Assembly (NCBI GenBank): GCA_016705545.1
Contig: JADIYA010000001.1
Location: forward strand, 496,001 to 560,000
Source of the DNA: Flavobacteriales bacterium
Lineage (GTDB): Bacteria > Bacteroidota > Bacteroidia > Flavobacteriales_F > PHOS-HE28
Length of the DNA stretch: 64,000 nt
Direction: 5' to 3'
The notes beneath the pieces were generated by a model. The model made no database searches and had not been told where the DNA came from. It worked only from the letters and a program-made list of their open reading frames with translations. Below, one piece after another: positions 7,902 to 16,558 of the stretch. The translations under genes were made by a program, and so were the position numbers. Each line of letters begins with the position of its first letter. Position 1 is the stretch's first letter.

Positions 7902-10400
7902 ATGCCGGTCCGCACCCTCTTCATAATCCTCTTTTCATTCGTTTCCGCCTTCGCCTGCGCTCAACGCCCGAATAGCGGAATGGGCGGCGGCCCTGCCATC
8001 GGAAGGGTGTATGGACGCGTGATCGACGCCAGCACAGGCAAGGGTGCTGAGTACACCACGGTGGCGGTTCGCCCCGCTTCCAAAGACAGCATCATTGGCG
8101 GCGCGATCACGCGCAACAACGGCGAGTTCGAGGTGGACAAGCTCCCCGTCGGTCCGCCGCTGAAGGTCACCATCACCTTCATCGGCTATAAGCCCTTCGA
8201 AAAGCAGGTGCGGCTCACACGCGAACACAGCGAACTGGATCTGGGCAACATCAATCTGCAGCCCGACGCCTCAGTGCTCAACGAAATAGAGGTCACCGGT
8301 GAGCGCGCCACCATGACCATGCAGGTGGACCGCCGGGTATTCACCGTGGACAAGGACCTGAGCGCGCAAGGCGGAACCGGCGTTGATGTGATGAAGAATG
8401 TGCCCGGCCTCAGCGTTGATCTGGACGGGAATGTGCAGATGCGCGGCGCTTCGCCGCAGATCCTGGTGAACGGCAGGCCCACCTCCATGACCCTGGAGCA
8501 GATCCCCGCAGAGGACATTGAGAAGATCGAAGTGATCACCAATCCTTCCGTGGCCTTCGACGCGAACACTACGGGCGGCATCATCAACGTAGTACTGAAG
8601 AAGACCACGAAGCCCGGCTACAGCGGGCAGGTGCAAGCCGGGGCCGGCACCAATGGCCGCTATCAGGGCGGGCTCAACCTGAACATGAAGGAGGGCCGCT
8701 GGAACTTCGGCCTCGGCTATAACTACAACACGAGCACGAATCTCACCGACGGCACCACCGAACGCACCGAACGCAGCTCGGGCATCACCACCGGCTACTT
8801 CGACCAGATTGCCCGCAGCGAGCAAACGCGCACCATGCACGGCGGGCGCTTCAACGCCGATTGGCAAGTGACCAACCGGAACCTGCTGAGCCTCTCGCAG
8901 AACATCCGTTTCCATGAGCATAGCGGCATGGATCAGCTCGATGCTGTCCTGCGCGGCGCGGGCAACGAATTGCTCTCCACTGCCGAACAGCAGAACGGCA
9001 ACGCGACCGAATCGATGAGCGCGACGACTACGCTCGCTTTCCGCCGGAAGGCGCCGAAAGAAGGGAGGGAATGGGGCGCCGACCTCACCTACAACACCTG
9101 GAGCCGCAGCAGCTTGGCGCAATTCGCGCAGTACGGCCGGGATGCGGCAGGCAACGACCTCCCAACGAGCCCGCGCGTACAGGACAACAACGGAGGCAGC
9201 CGTTACGACCAGTTCTCGCTGCAAGCCGATTGGACCGAACCGGTAGGTGAGCGGAACAAGCTCGAGCTCGGCATCAAATCGAGCTGGAAGGCCGACGATA
9301 CCTATCTCCTCGCTTACGTGACCTCGCCCCAGGCCGGTGAGCTGGCGCTCGATACGAGCCTCACCAATGACTACGCGATCACCGACATCATCAACGCCGC
9401 CTATGTGAATTGGCAGCGCAAGCTCACCGACCGCTGGGGCCTCCAGGCCGGCTTCCGCTTCGAGCAGACCTGGTTCGAGACCGTGGTGCGCAACAAGGAC
9501 ATCACCTTCAGCTACCGCTACCCCAACGGCGCGGAGAACATCGCGAAGGCGCTATTCCCCGGAATCTACCTCTCCCGGAAATGGGACAAGAGCATGCGCG
9601 AGATTCAGGTGAACCTCTCACGCAAGATCAGCAGGCCCAATTTCTGGCAGATCATGCCTTTCGTGATGAACGCCGACAGCCGCAACGTGCGCATCGGCAA
9701 TCCAGCACTGGCACCGGAGCTCAGCACCTTGGCCGAGCTGAACCATCTGCTGCCCTTCATGAAGGACAAGGGCACCTGGCTCACGAGCTTCTTCGCCCGC
9801 CACACGCAGGATGTGATCACCGGTTACGCCACGCCACTGCCCTCGGACACCACGCTCCTGCTCAACACCTTCGTGAACGGCAGCTATAGCATGAGCAGCG
9901 GATGGGAGAACATCATGAAAGTGGAGCCGATCAGCGGCCTGCAGCTCACGGCAAGCGGCACCCTGCAATACACCGACGTGGCCTTGCGCAGCACCGAAGG
10001 AGGCGCACGTAATGAAGGCTTCAACTGGAATGCGAAGGCGATGGTGGCCTGGCGCTTCATGAAGGATTGGAACGCACAGGTGAACGGCGAATACGAAGGC
10101 CCGAGGATCCAGCCTCAAGGGCGAAGCATCGCACAGTACGGGATCGACTTCAGCCTGAACCATGACGTGACGCGCAAGGTGAGCATGCTCCTGAGCGTGA
10201 ACGACGTGTTCTTCACGCGCAAATGGGGCAACATCGTGGACACCCCTTCACTCTATCAGGAGAGCTTCCGCCGCCGTGAGATGCGCTTCGTGCGCCTCAC
10301 ATTGACCTGGAAGTTCGGGGAGCAGAACACCTCACTATTCCGTCGGCGGCAACAGCAGCGCCAAGAGCCCGGCACCACGGGCGGCGATATGGATATGTGA
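7902..10400 (+). CDS. TonB-dependent receptor-like outer-membrane beta-barrel protein
   Basis: An 832-aa outer-membrane protein. Signal peptide: residues 1-20 (MPVRTLFIILFSFVSAFACA). A carboxypeptidase-regulatory-like domain follows at about 30-120 (GRVYGRVIDASTGKGAEYTTVAV). A plug domain is at about 130-235 (VDVMKNVPGLSVDLDGNVQMRG, then IEVITNPSVAFDANTTGGIINVVLKK). The rest is a beta-barrel of the OMP_b-brl_3 type with alternating aromatic strands. Many homologues carry oligopeptides or metal chelates, but no substrate can be inferred here and no SusD partner is adjacent. The ATG at 7902 was chosen because it starts the signal peptide. The C-terminus is Gln/Arg-rich and ends GGDMDM. Confidence 0.9.
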   Translation: MPVRTLFIILFSFVSAFACAQRPNSGMGGGPAIGRVYGRVIDASTGKGAEYTTVAVRPASKDSIIGGAITRNNGEFEVDKLPVGPPLKVTITFIGYKPFEKQVRLTREHSELDLGNINLQPDASVLNEIEVTGERATMTMQVDRRVFTVDKDLSAQGGTGVDVMKNVPGLSVDLDGNVQMRGASPQILVNGRPTSMTLEQIPAEDIEKIEVITNPSVAFDANTTGGIINVVLKKTTKPGYSGQVQAGAGTNGRYQGGLNLNMKEGRWNFGLGYNYNTSTNLTDGTTERTERSSGITTGYFDQIARSEQTRTMHGGRFNADWQVTNRNLLSLSQNIRFHEHSGMDQLDAVLRGAGNELLSTAEQQNGNATESMSATTTLAFRRKAPKEGREWGADLTYNTWSRSSLAQFAQYGRDAAGNDLPTSPRVQDNNGGSRYDQFSLQADWTEPVGERNKLELGIKSSWKADDTYLLAYVTSPQAGELALDTSLTNDYAITDIINAAYVNWQRKLTDRWGLQAGFRFEQTWFETVVRNKDITFSYRYPNGAENIAKALFPGIYLSRKWDKSMREIQVNLSRKISRPNFWQIMPFVMNADSRNVRIGNPALAPELSTLAELNHLLPFMKDKGTWLTSFFARHTQDVITGYATPLPSDTTLLLNTFVNGSYSMSSGWENIMKVEPISGLQLTASGTLQYTDVALRSTEGGARNEGFNWNAKAMVAWRFMKDWNAQVNGEYEGPRIQPQGRSIAQYGIDFSLNHDVTRKVSMLLSVNDVFFTRKWGNIVDTPSLYQESFRRREMRFVRLTLTWKFGEQNTSLFRRRQQQRQEPGTTGGDMDM

Positions 10401-10427
10401 GCCGCGCAAGCCGGATACATTCGCTGC

Positions 10428-11054
10428 ATGCGCACGGTCATGTTCTTCTCGGTTCTCCTGCTCATGGCCTGCAGCAGCTCGCGCAGCACCGTTCAAGAGC
10501 GGCGCTTCCAGCATCGCAGGCACTCGAACGGATGGCATATCGATCTGCATGCCCGGCGAACGCAGCCTAGGACACGCATCCGCGATTTGGAATCTCGCGG
10601 TGCGGATCTTTCGGTCTTTGCAGTCAAGGTTGAAGAACGGGCTCCGATCGCGGCCGCCGGGACACCGGCCGCCGCATTCATCGCAACACATGTTGAACAA
10701 CGCGCCATCGAGGAGGCCGTCCGGCGAACGCCCTTGACCGACCCACCAACCGCGCATACGCCGATCGTACGGCAGGAAGAGGAGGAGAACATCATGCCCC
10801 GCAAGAGGTGGAATGCCTTGGCCGTGCCCGCATTCGCCTCCGGCCTGGGCACCATCGCGCTCGGCTTCAGCACCAACCTCTGGCTGCTCATTGGCGCCAT
10901 CGTGATCACCTTGATCCTCGCCGGCTGGAGCATCACCCGCATCCGCAGGCGCGAGCAGGCAGGCAAGGGCTTCGCCATGACCGCGCTGCTCATCGGCGTA
11001 TTCGCTGCGCTGCTCACGATCATGAGCATTGTTCGCTACGGAACCGAGCTCTGA
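10428..11054 (+). CDS. Lipoprotein with two C-terminal membrane segments
   Basis: A 208-aa protein with a lipobox (LLMAC, Cys15) at the end of a short signal peptide. A basic, low-complexity middle follows at about 20-120. Two hydrophobic segments (about 130-160 and 180-202) flank a short basic loop (RIRRREQAGKG), resembling the DUF4190-like two-helix unit seen in Bacteroidota. A lipidated N-terminus together with two TM helices is an unusual combination. I do not recognise a function. Its last 19 bases overlap convergently with the end of gluQ. Confidence 0.65.
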   Translation: MRTVMFFSVLLLMACSSSRSTVQERRFQHRRHSNGWHIDLHARRTQPRTRIRDLESRGADLSVFAVKVEERAPIAAAGTPAAAFIATHVEQRAIEEAVRRTPLTDPPTAHTPIVRQEEEENIMPRKRWNALAVPAFASGLGTIALGFSTNLWLLIGAIVITLILAGWSITRIRRREQAGKGFAMTALLIGVFAALLTIMSIVRYGTEL

Positions 11055-11884
11055 TCCGCCTCATCGCGCATGGCTTGAAGCAGGTCGGTTGCCTGATCAC
11101 GCAATCCATCTGGGCCTTGGCCCTTTGCGCGCATTGCTTTCAGCGAAGCAGCGCCTGCGCTCTTCGAGAGCTTGGCACCTTTGCTATCGGTGATGAGCGG
11201 GTGATGGAGGAACGCCACTTGTTGGAATGACTCAAGACCAAGCCGCTCCGCGAGGTAGAGCTGGCAAACCGTTGAAGGAAGCAGGTCGGCGCCGCGCACA
11301 ATGTGCGTGATGCCGTGATCCACATCATCGATCAGTGAGGCAATCTGGTAAACGGGCCGTGCCCCAAGCTCGGCCCGCTGGCGCAGCACGGGATCGGGCA
11401 TGAGCGCAGCAGGACGCAACCAGCGCTCGCGGCCGATGAGGTCCACAACGCGGACCTCCGCATCCTGTGGCAATCGGAGCCTCCACGCGGCATAATGGTC
11501 ATCGAAGCGCAGCGACTTGCTCCGGCAGGCGCATCGGCCATTGCGCAGCTCAGTACGTGAACATGTGCAGGGATAGAGATCGCCCTGCTCTTTGAGCAGA
11601 TCGACCTGTTCAAGGTAGCGACCGATGCGGCCATGCAGCGAGAAGCTGCGCTCGTGATCTGCCGCGTCACGTGGACCCTCTTGCCAGTCGATGCCGAGCC
11701 ACCGGAGCGAATCGAACACATCCGCCACGAATGCGGACCGCATGCGTTCGGCGTCAATGTCGTCGATCCGCAGCCGGATGCTGGCACCGATGCTGTGCGC
11801 GATTTCATCCGTGATCAGGAAATTGATGGCGTTGCCAGGATGGAGGAAGCCGCTCGGCGTGGGTGCGATGCGCGTGCGAGGCAT
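11036..11884 (-). CDS. gluQ: Glutamyl-Q tRNA(Asp) synthetase (GluQRS)
   Basis: A truncated paralogue of glutamyl-tRNA synthetase that, in this family, charges Glu onto the queuosine base of tRNA-Asp. It shows the HIGH-like APTPSGFLHPGNA near residues 6-18, a Cys-rich zinc-binding-like patch (YPCTCSRTELRNGRCAC), and the KMSKS-like KLSKSAG near the C-terminal end of the catalytic domain. It stops there with no anticodon-binding domain, which is diagnostic of GluQRS over GltX. The length is 282 aa. The ATG at 11884 starts directly at the Rossmann fold (MPRTRIAPTPSG). It is a single gene with no dksA neighbour. Confidence 0.88.
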   Translation of the reverse strand: MPRTRIAPTPSGFLHPGNAINFLITDEIAHSIGASIRLRIDDIDAERMRSAFVADVFDSLRWLGIDWQEGPRDAADHERSFSLHGRIGRYLEQVDLLKEQGDLYPCTCSRTELRNGRCACRSKSLRFDDHYAAWRLRLPQDAEVRVVDLIGRERWLRPAALMPDPVLRQRAELGARPVYQIASLIDDVDHGITHIVRGADLLPSTVCQLYLAERLGLESFQQVAFLHHPLITDSKGAKLSKSAGAASLKAMRAKGQGPDGLRDQATDLLQAMRDEADQSSVP

Positions 11885-11967
11885 GCGGCAAACGTAGATG
11901 CCATGGCCCAGGATTGCGCTTGCCACGCGATGCCCGACCTTCGCGCCCCTTCGCCCCCGCTCTCCCC

Positions 11968-13899
11968 ATGAACGTCCTCTCCGTCGAGAAGCTCGCCAAG
12001 CGCTACGGGCCTCGCCAACTTTTCGAGGATATCTCCTTCGGGTTGGAGAAAGGCCAGAAGACGGCGATCGTGGCGCGCAACGGCACGGGCAAGAGCACCT
12101 TGTTGAAGTGCATCGCCGGCGTGGAGAAGCCGGATAGCGGCATCATCACATTCAACCGGGGAATCCGCGTAGGCTACCTCGACCAGAGCGTGAGCATGAC
12201 CGCCACCCACAGCCTGGTGGATGAGATGCTGGATCAGGACGACCCTGTGACGAACGCGGTGCGCGCCTATGAGCACGCCGTCGCCCGCCACCTGGAGGGC
12301 ACAGCCATGCAGCACGCCATCGACAGCATGTCGGAGCTGAACGCCTGGGACTTCGAGGCCCATGTCCAGGTGCTGTTGCACCGCTTCGGCCTCAGGGACA
12401 TGGAGCAGCCCGTGAACACGCTGAGCGGTGGGCAGCAGAAGCGCCTCGCCATGGCCAAGGTGCTCATCCATGCCCCGGATGTGCTGATCCTGGATGAGCC
12501 GACGAACCACTTGGATGTTCACATGATCGAGCAGTTGGAGGACGAGCTGAGCGCCCCCAACCTTACGCTACTGCTCGTGACGCACGACCGCTACTTCCTC
12601 GACAACGTCTGCGACGAGATCATCGAGATGGAGTTCGGGGAGTTCACACGCTTCAAGGGCAACTACAGTTACTACGTGGAGAAGAAGGCATTGCTCGATG
12701 AGGTGCGCGACGCCACGCAGCAACACTTGCGCGGGCTGATGCGCAGCGAGCTGGAGTGGGTGCGCAAGATGCCGCGAGCACGGGGCACTAAGAGCAAGAG
12801 CCGATTGGATGCTTTCGATCGGATCAAGGCCGATGCCACACGCGACTTCTCACGCGAGGAAGTGAAGATCGACGTGAAGACCGAACGCCTTGGTGGCAAG
12901 GTAATCGAAGTGCGCAACCTCACCAAGGGCTGGGGAGATCGCCAGAAGCCAGGGACCTACAAGCCCATCGTGACCGGCTTCTCGTATTCGCTCAAGCGCG
13001 GCGACCGCATCGGCATCGTCGGGCCGAACGGCATCGGAAAGAGCACATTCCTCGACCTGCTTACGATGAGGACACCGCCCGATGCGGGCACCGTGAGCAT
13101 CGGCGATACGGTGATGCTCGGCACCTTCGGCCAGCAAGGGCTGCAGATCACTGACGATAAGCGCATCATCGATGTGGTGCGCGATATCGCGGAGATCATC
13201 CCCCTGAACAAAGGGAAGACGTTGACGGCATCGGGCCTTCTGGAGCGCTTCCTCTTCGACAAAGAGCAGCAATGGCAGTACATGAGCACGCTCAGTGGTG
13301 GCGAGAGGCGGCGCCTCTACCTGTGCACTGTGCTGATGAAGAATCCCAACGTGCTCATCCTCGACGAGCCCACCAACGACCTGGACATCCCCACACTGAA
13401 CGCGCTAGAGGATTTCCTGTGCGATCTGGACGTTTGCCTGCTGACCGTGAGCCACGACCGTTTCTTCATGGATAAGCTCTGCACCAAGCTCCTCGTCTTC
13501 GAAGGCGATGGGAAGATCAAAGAGTGGGTGGGCAGCTACACCGAGTTGCGCGAGACCCAGAAGGCGCGAGCGGGAAAGTTGAAAGTGGAAAGTGCCGCGA
13601 AGGCAGACAAGACTGCTTCGGCTGCTGGCGCAATGGGCCAGCATGGCGGCCTCGCAGTGACCGAGTCAACGGAAGGGGTGAAGAAAAAGCTCACTTACGC
13701 CGAGAAGCTGGAGCTCGCACGCATCGACAAAGAGATGCCGAAGCTGGAAGCGCGGAAAGAGGAGCTGCTCACGATCATGGCCAAAGGCGGAACCGACCAC
13801 CACCAGATGATGGAGCAGAGCATTGCGCTCGAGAAGGCAATCGCAGAGCTGGACCGAATGATGGATCGGTGGTTGATCCTATCCGAAAAGGCAGGTTGA
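11968..13899 (+). CDS. ABC-F family ATPase (Uup-like)
   Basis: A 643-aa cytosolic protein with two ABC nucleotide-binding domains and no membrane segments. Domain 1 has Walker A ARNGTGKST and signature LSGGQQKR. Domain 2 has GPNGIGKST and LSGGERRR. The inter-domain linker is arm-like (RGLMRSELEWVRKMPRARG). A C-terminal coiled coil at about 570-643 resembles Uup. ABC-F proteins act on the ribosome or on nucleic-acid transactions. The Ala at the first Walker A position is, from memory, common in Bacteroidota ABC-F proteins and not a defect. The start at 11968 gives the standard MNVLSVEKLAKRYG opening. Confidence 0.93.
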   Translation: MNVLSVEKLAKRYGPRQLFEDISFGLEKGQKTAIVARNGTGKSTLLKCIAGVEKPDSGIITFNRGIRVGYLDQSVSMTATHSLVDEMLDQDDPVTNAVRAYEHAVARHLEGTAMQHAIDSMSELNAWDFEAHVQVLLHRFGLRDMEQPVNTLSGGQQKRLAMAKVLIHAPDVLILDEPTNHLDVHMIEQLEDELSAPNLTLLLVTHDRYFLDNVCDEIIEMEFGEFTRFKGNYSYYVEKKALLDEVRDATQQHLRGLMRSELEWVRKMPRARGTKSKSRLDAFDRIKADATRDFSREEVKIDVKTERLGGKVIEVRNLTKGWGDRQKPGTYKPIVTGFSYSLKRGDRIGIVGPNGIGKSTFLDLLTMRTPPDAGTVSIGDTVMLGTFGQQGLQITDDKRIIDVVRDIAEIIPLNKGKTLTASGLLERFLFDKEQQWQYMSTLSGGERRRLYLCTVLMKNPNVLILDEPTNDLDIPTLNALEDFLCDLDVCLLTVSHDRFFMDKLCTKLLVFEGDGKIKEWVGSYTELRETQKARAGKLKVESAAKADKTASAAGAMGQHGGLAVTESTEGVKKKLTYAEKLELARIDKEMPKLEARKEELLTIMAKGGTDHHQMMEQSIALEKAIAELDRMMDRWLILSEKAG

Positions 13900-13955
13900 A
13901 TTTTGATTCGGAGCTGGTTGGGGGTTGTGCGGCACGACAACCTTCAACCCCCAAT
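13894..13955. repeat. Heptamer repeat hairpin between convergent genes
   Basis: A third copy of the GGTTG/CAACC element, starting inside the ABC-F stop codon (AGGTTGA). GGTTGGGGGTTGT at 13916-13928 pairs with ACAACCTTCAACC at 13937-13949 over 13 bp (two G-U pairs on the plus transcript), with an 8-base loop. It sits between convergent stops and could act as a U-tract-less bidirectional terminator. Confidence 0.55.
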
Positions 13956-13965
13956 CTCGCTTGGA

Positions 13966-14970
13966 CTAGAACTTCGCGCACGGCACCACGCGCCGCCTGC
14001 TCATGCTGCGCTTCCGCCCGCGCGAGGCCATCTCGTAACCTAAGGTGATCTCATGGGCACCGCCGCTCTGACCGGCCAAGCGGGAAACTGTGAGGTCGTA
14101 ACTGTATCCGATGCGCAGATCGTTAATGATGACACCGCCTAGGAAAGCCAGGGCATCACGGTTGGCATACCCGGGTGCATAGGCCTTCAGCAACGGGATG
14201 CCCCGGTACCAGAGGCCCGCGTAGAACGGAGCCCGCTCGAAATAGCCGCCGATGTCGAGCTGATCATATTTCGCTTGAGCCCGGTAGTTGAAGGCGAGCA
14301 CGAGGCTCTGCGGGTGCTCCTTGATGATAGGGGTGCGGAAAGTGGTTCGCCATCCGCCATGCAAGCTGAACTTGACGGGCATGCGCGATTCATTGCCGAG
14401 CAGCGACTGGTTCGGGCGGTTGAGATGATGGAAAGCGGTGCCCAGCCAATACTTCGGCGTGAAATAGAGCAGCCCTCCGCCAAAATCGGCGTAGTTGATG
14501 CTGGCGCCATTGAGGTACTCGTAAGTGCCCACGCTCCCGCCTCGCGCGAGCTGGTCACCGAAGACGAGCTTCGAGTAATCGACGGCATGGTTGGCCCAAC
14601 CGATCTGCAGGGCGGGCCTTAGGAAGACCTTCCGCTTGAGCTCGATCTCATAGGCGTATTGTCCGGTGACACTGCTGTACCGCAAGGCCCCACTGCCTGC
14701 CCTATCGTGCGAGACCAGCAGGCCTACACCGCTATTCACGCCGGGCATGTAATGGTCGATCGCGAAGTTGCTGCTGACGAAAGCGCCCGGAAAGGCCGGC
14801 CATTGATCGCGCACCGCAAGGCCCATGCGCGTTTGCAGGCCGGTGCCTGCGAATGCCGGGCTCACGAATGTTGGAATCGCATAGAACTGTGAGAACTGCG
14901 CATCCTGGGCCGTCAGCGCGAACGCCGCAAGCAGCCCGGATACCGTTGCTCTCGTGCGCGGCCCATTCAT
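13966..14970 (-). CDS. PorP/SprF family outer-membrane protein (T9SS partner)
   Basis: A 334-aa protein of the PorP/SprF family, outer-membrane beta-barrels needed for secretion or anchoring of type B T9SS cargo. After the signal peptide (about 1-22) it has the hallmark QFSQFYAIPTFVSPAFAGTG, then repeated barrel strands and many aromatic residues. It ends in a basic stretch (SRGRKRSMSRRR) and CAKF. It is the last gene of a three-gene operon and begins 1 base after the stop of the TPR/PD40 gene. That order (adhesin, PD40 protein, SprF) mirrors gliding adhesin loci, so its cargo is probably the 1505-aa protein encoded first. Confidence 0.9.
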   Translation of the reverse strand: MNGPRTRATVSGLLAAFALTAQDAQFSQFYAIPTFVSPAFAGTGLQTRMGLAVRDQWPAFPGAFVSSNFAIDHYMPGVNSGVGLLVSHDRAGSGALRYSSVTGQYAYEIELKRKVFLRPALQIGWANHAVDYSKLVFGDQLARGGSVGTYEYLNGASINYADFGGGLLYFTPKYWLGTAFHHLNRPNQSLLGNESRMPVKFSLHGGWRTTFRTPIIKEHPQSLVLAFNYRAQAKYDQLDIGGYFERAPFYAGLWYRGIPLLKAYAPGYANRDALAFLGGVIINDLRIGYSYDLTVSRLAGQSGGAHEITLGYEMASRGRKRSMSRRRVVPCAKF

Positions 14971-14971
14971 G

Positions 14972-16555
14972 TTACTTCATCCGCTGCACCGAAGCGTCGC
15001 GCTCCAATTGGATGTCAAGCGCCATTTCACGGCCGTCGATGTCAGAAGGCTTGGCCGTGATCACCGCGCGGTGAATGGCGTAACCGGGTGCTTCCACGCT
15101 CAAGTTGTACTTCTGCCCAGGGTCCAGCACCATGATGTAGCGACCGGTGGCCTCGTTGGTATTGAACACACCCACCACCTCGTCACCCAATTCATCGGTA
15201 ATCAGGATGCGCGCCTTCAATGGCTCATCACTTGCATCAGCGACTACGCCACGGGCGACCACGTAATTCAGCTGACTGCCTGGGAAAACGGCTTGGTAGA
15301 TGTCCTGCATGCCCAAGCCGCCGGGACGTTCGCTGCTGAAATAGCCCGTGTATCCATCCTCGCTCAGACAGAAGTAGATGTCATCGTTCACGGTGTTCAG
15401 GGGATAGCCCATGTTCTCGGGAAGACCCCAACCGTTCATGTCAGGATCCGTGAGGGTGGCCTTGAAGATGTCATAGCCTCCCATGGTGCTGTGACCTTTG
15501 CTGCTGAAGAACAGTGTGATGCCATCGCTGTGCATGAAAGGAGCGTCCTCGTCGAAGGGGGTGTTGATCTGCGGTCCCAGGTTGAGCGGAAGGCTCCATT
15601 CGCCGTTGGGCAGGCGGCGGATGCGGTATAGGTCGCGGCCGCCGTATCCGCCCGGACGGTCACTGGTGAAATAGATCTCATCTCCGCCGGGCGCGATACT
15701 GGCGCTCGGCTCGTGGTGCTTGCTGTTGATCTGTGCCGTCATGAGCACCGGAGCCTGCCATTTGCCTGCGTGCAAGCGCGTTTCGAAAAGATCGCCCGCT
15801 ACGAGGTCCTGGCTGGTGTGATAAACGATCATGCTGCTCCCATCGGGGGCAAGGCCCACAGTAGCGTCGTGCGTATTGGTATTGATCGGAGCGCCTACTT
15901 TAACGGCGTTGGTCCACACCTCATCGATGCGCTTCGCCACGTAGATGTCCTCCAGCCACTGACCTGTAGGATCCTTCAGGTTGCCCGTAGTGCCTTCGCG
16001 GCGGCTGGTGAAATAGAGCGTGTTGCCATTGGCTGTCACCAACGGGCAGTAGTCGTGTTGAGGAGAATTGATCAGGGTGCCCATATTGCGTATGTCGATC
16101 TCGATGGGCCGCTTCACCAGCTCCTTCGCGGTGGATGCCATGGCGATCAGGCGTTCCACTTCCGCATCCTTCACCATGCGGTAATTGAGCTGCTTGTACC
16201 GTTGCAAGAGATCGGCGACTTCATCGAATCGCTGTTGTCGATGGCGCTGCAAGGCCAGTTCATAATGCGCTTCGGTATGACCGCCGCGCACGGCACGCTC
16301 CAAATGCGGCACCGATTTATCCCGCTGGCCAGGCAGATTGGCCAGGCAAACACCATACTCGTAGTACACCTCTACGAAGGCAGTGTCGACGGGCAGCAAC
16401 TTCTTGTACAAACGAGCAGCCTCTCCATAGTCCTCAGCCGCCAAGTGCGCCTTGGCCTGATCGAGCATCTGGTTGTGCGGCCGCTTGTAGCCCACTTGCG
16501 AGAAAGCGCCGGCGGCAATCAATACCGCGAAGAGCGTGGAGAGTTTGCGTTCCAT
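14972..16555 (-). CDS. TPR/PD40 protein of the adhesin operon, lacking an OmpA domain
   Basis: A 527-aa secreted protein. Signal peptide: about 1-19. TPR-like helices: about 30-145. A PD40/WD40-like beta-propeller lies at about 165-430, with repeated blocks such as YFTSRREG, YFTSDRPGGYGGRDLYRI, FFSSKGHSTMGGYDIF and YFSSERPGGLGMQDIYQ. A carboxypeptidase-regulatory-like domain is at about 435-525. The closest architecture is PorE/SprD-like proteins, but those end in an OmpA-like peptidoglycan-binding domain and this one stops before it. It starts 3 bases after the adhesin stop. A role in docking the adhesin or SprF is inferred. Confidence 0.82.
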   Translation of the reverse strand: MERKLSTLFAVLIAAGAFSQVGYKRPHNQMLDQAKAHLAAEDYGEAARLYKKLLPVDTAFVEVYYEYGVCLANLPGQRDKSVPHLERAVRGGHTEAHYELALQRHRQQRFDEVADLLQRYKQLNYRMVKDAEVERLIAMASTAKELVKRPIEIDIRNMGTLINSPQHDYCPLVTANGNTLYFTSRREGTTGNLKDPTGQWLEDIYVAKRIDEVWTNAVKVGAPINTNTHDATVGLAPDGSSMIVYHTSQDLVAGDLFETRLHAGKWQAPVLMTAQINSKHHEPSASIAPGGDEIYFTSDRPGGYGGRDLYRIRRLPNGEWSLPLNLGPQINTPFDEDAPFMHSDGITLFFSSKGHSTMGGYDIFKATLTDPDMNGWGLPENMGYPLNTVNDDIYFCLSEDGYTGYFSSERPGGLGMQDIYQAVFPGSQLNYVVARGVVADASDEPLKARILITDELGDEVVGVFNTNEATGRYIMVLDPGQKYNLSVEAPGYAIHRAVITAKPSDIDGREMALDIQLERDASVQRMK

Positions 16556-16558
16556 GGT

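Noticed and set aside
10416..10423. TACATTCG as a promoter for the lipoprotein gene at 10428
   Set aside because: It lies only 5 bases from the ATG, leaving no room for a start site and leader, and has no -33 element.
11968..13899. Defective first ATPase site in the ABC-F protein (Ala for Gly in Walker A)
   Set aside because: From memory, this variant is usual in Bacteroidota ABC-F proteins, and the lysine, threonine and signature motif are intact.
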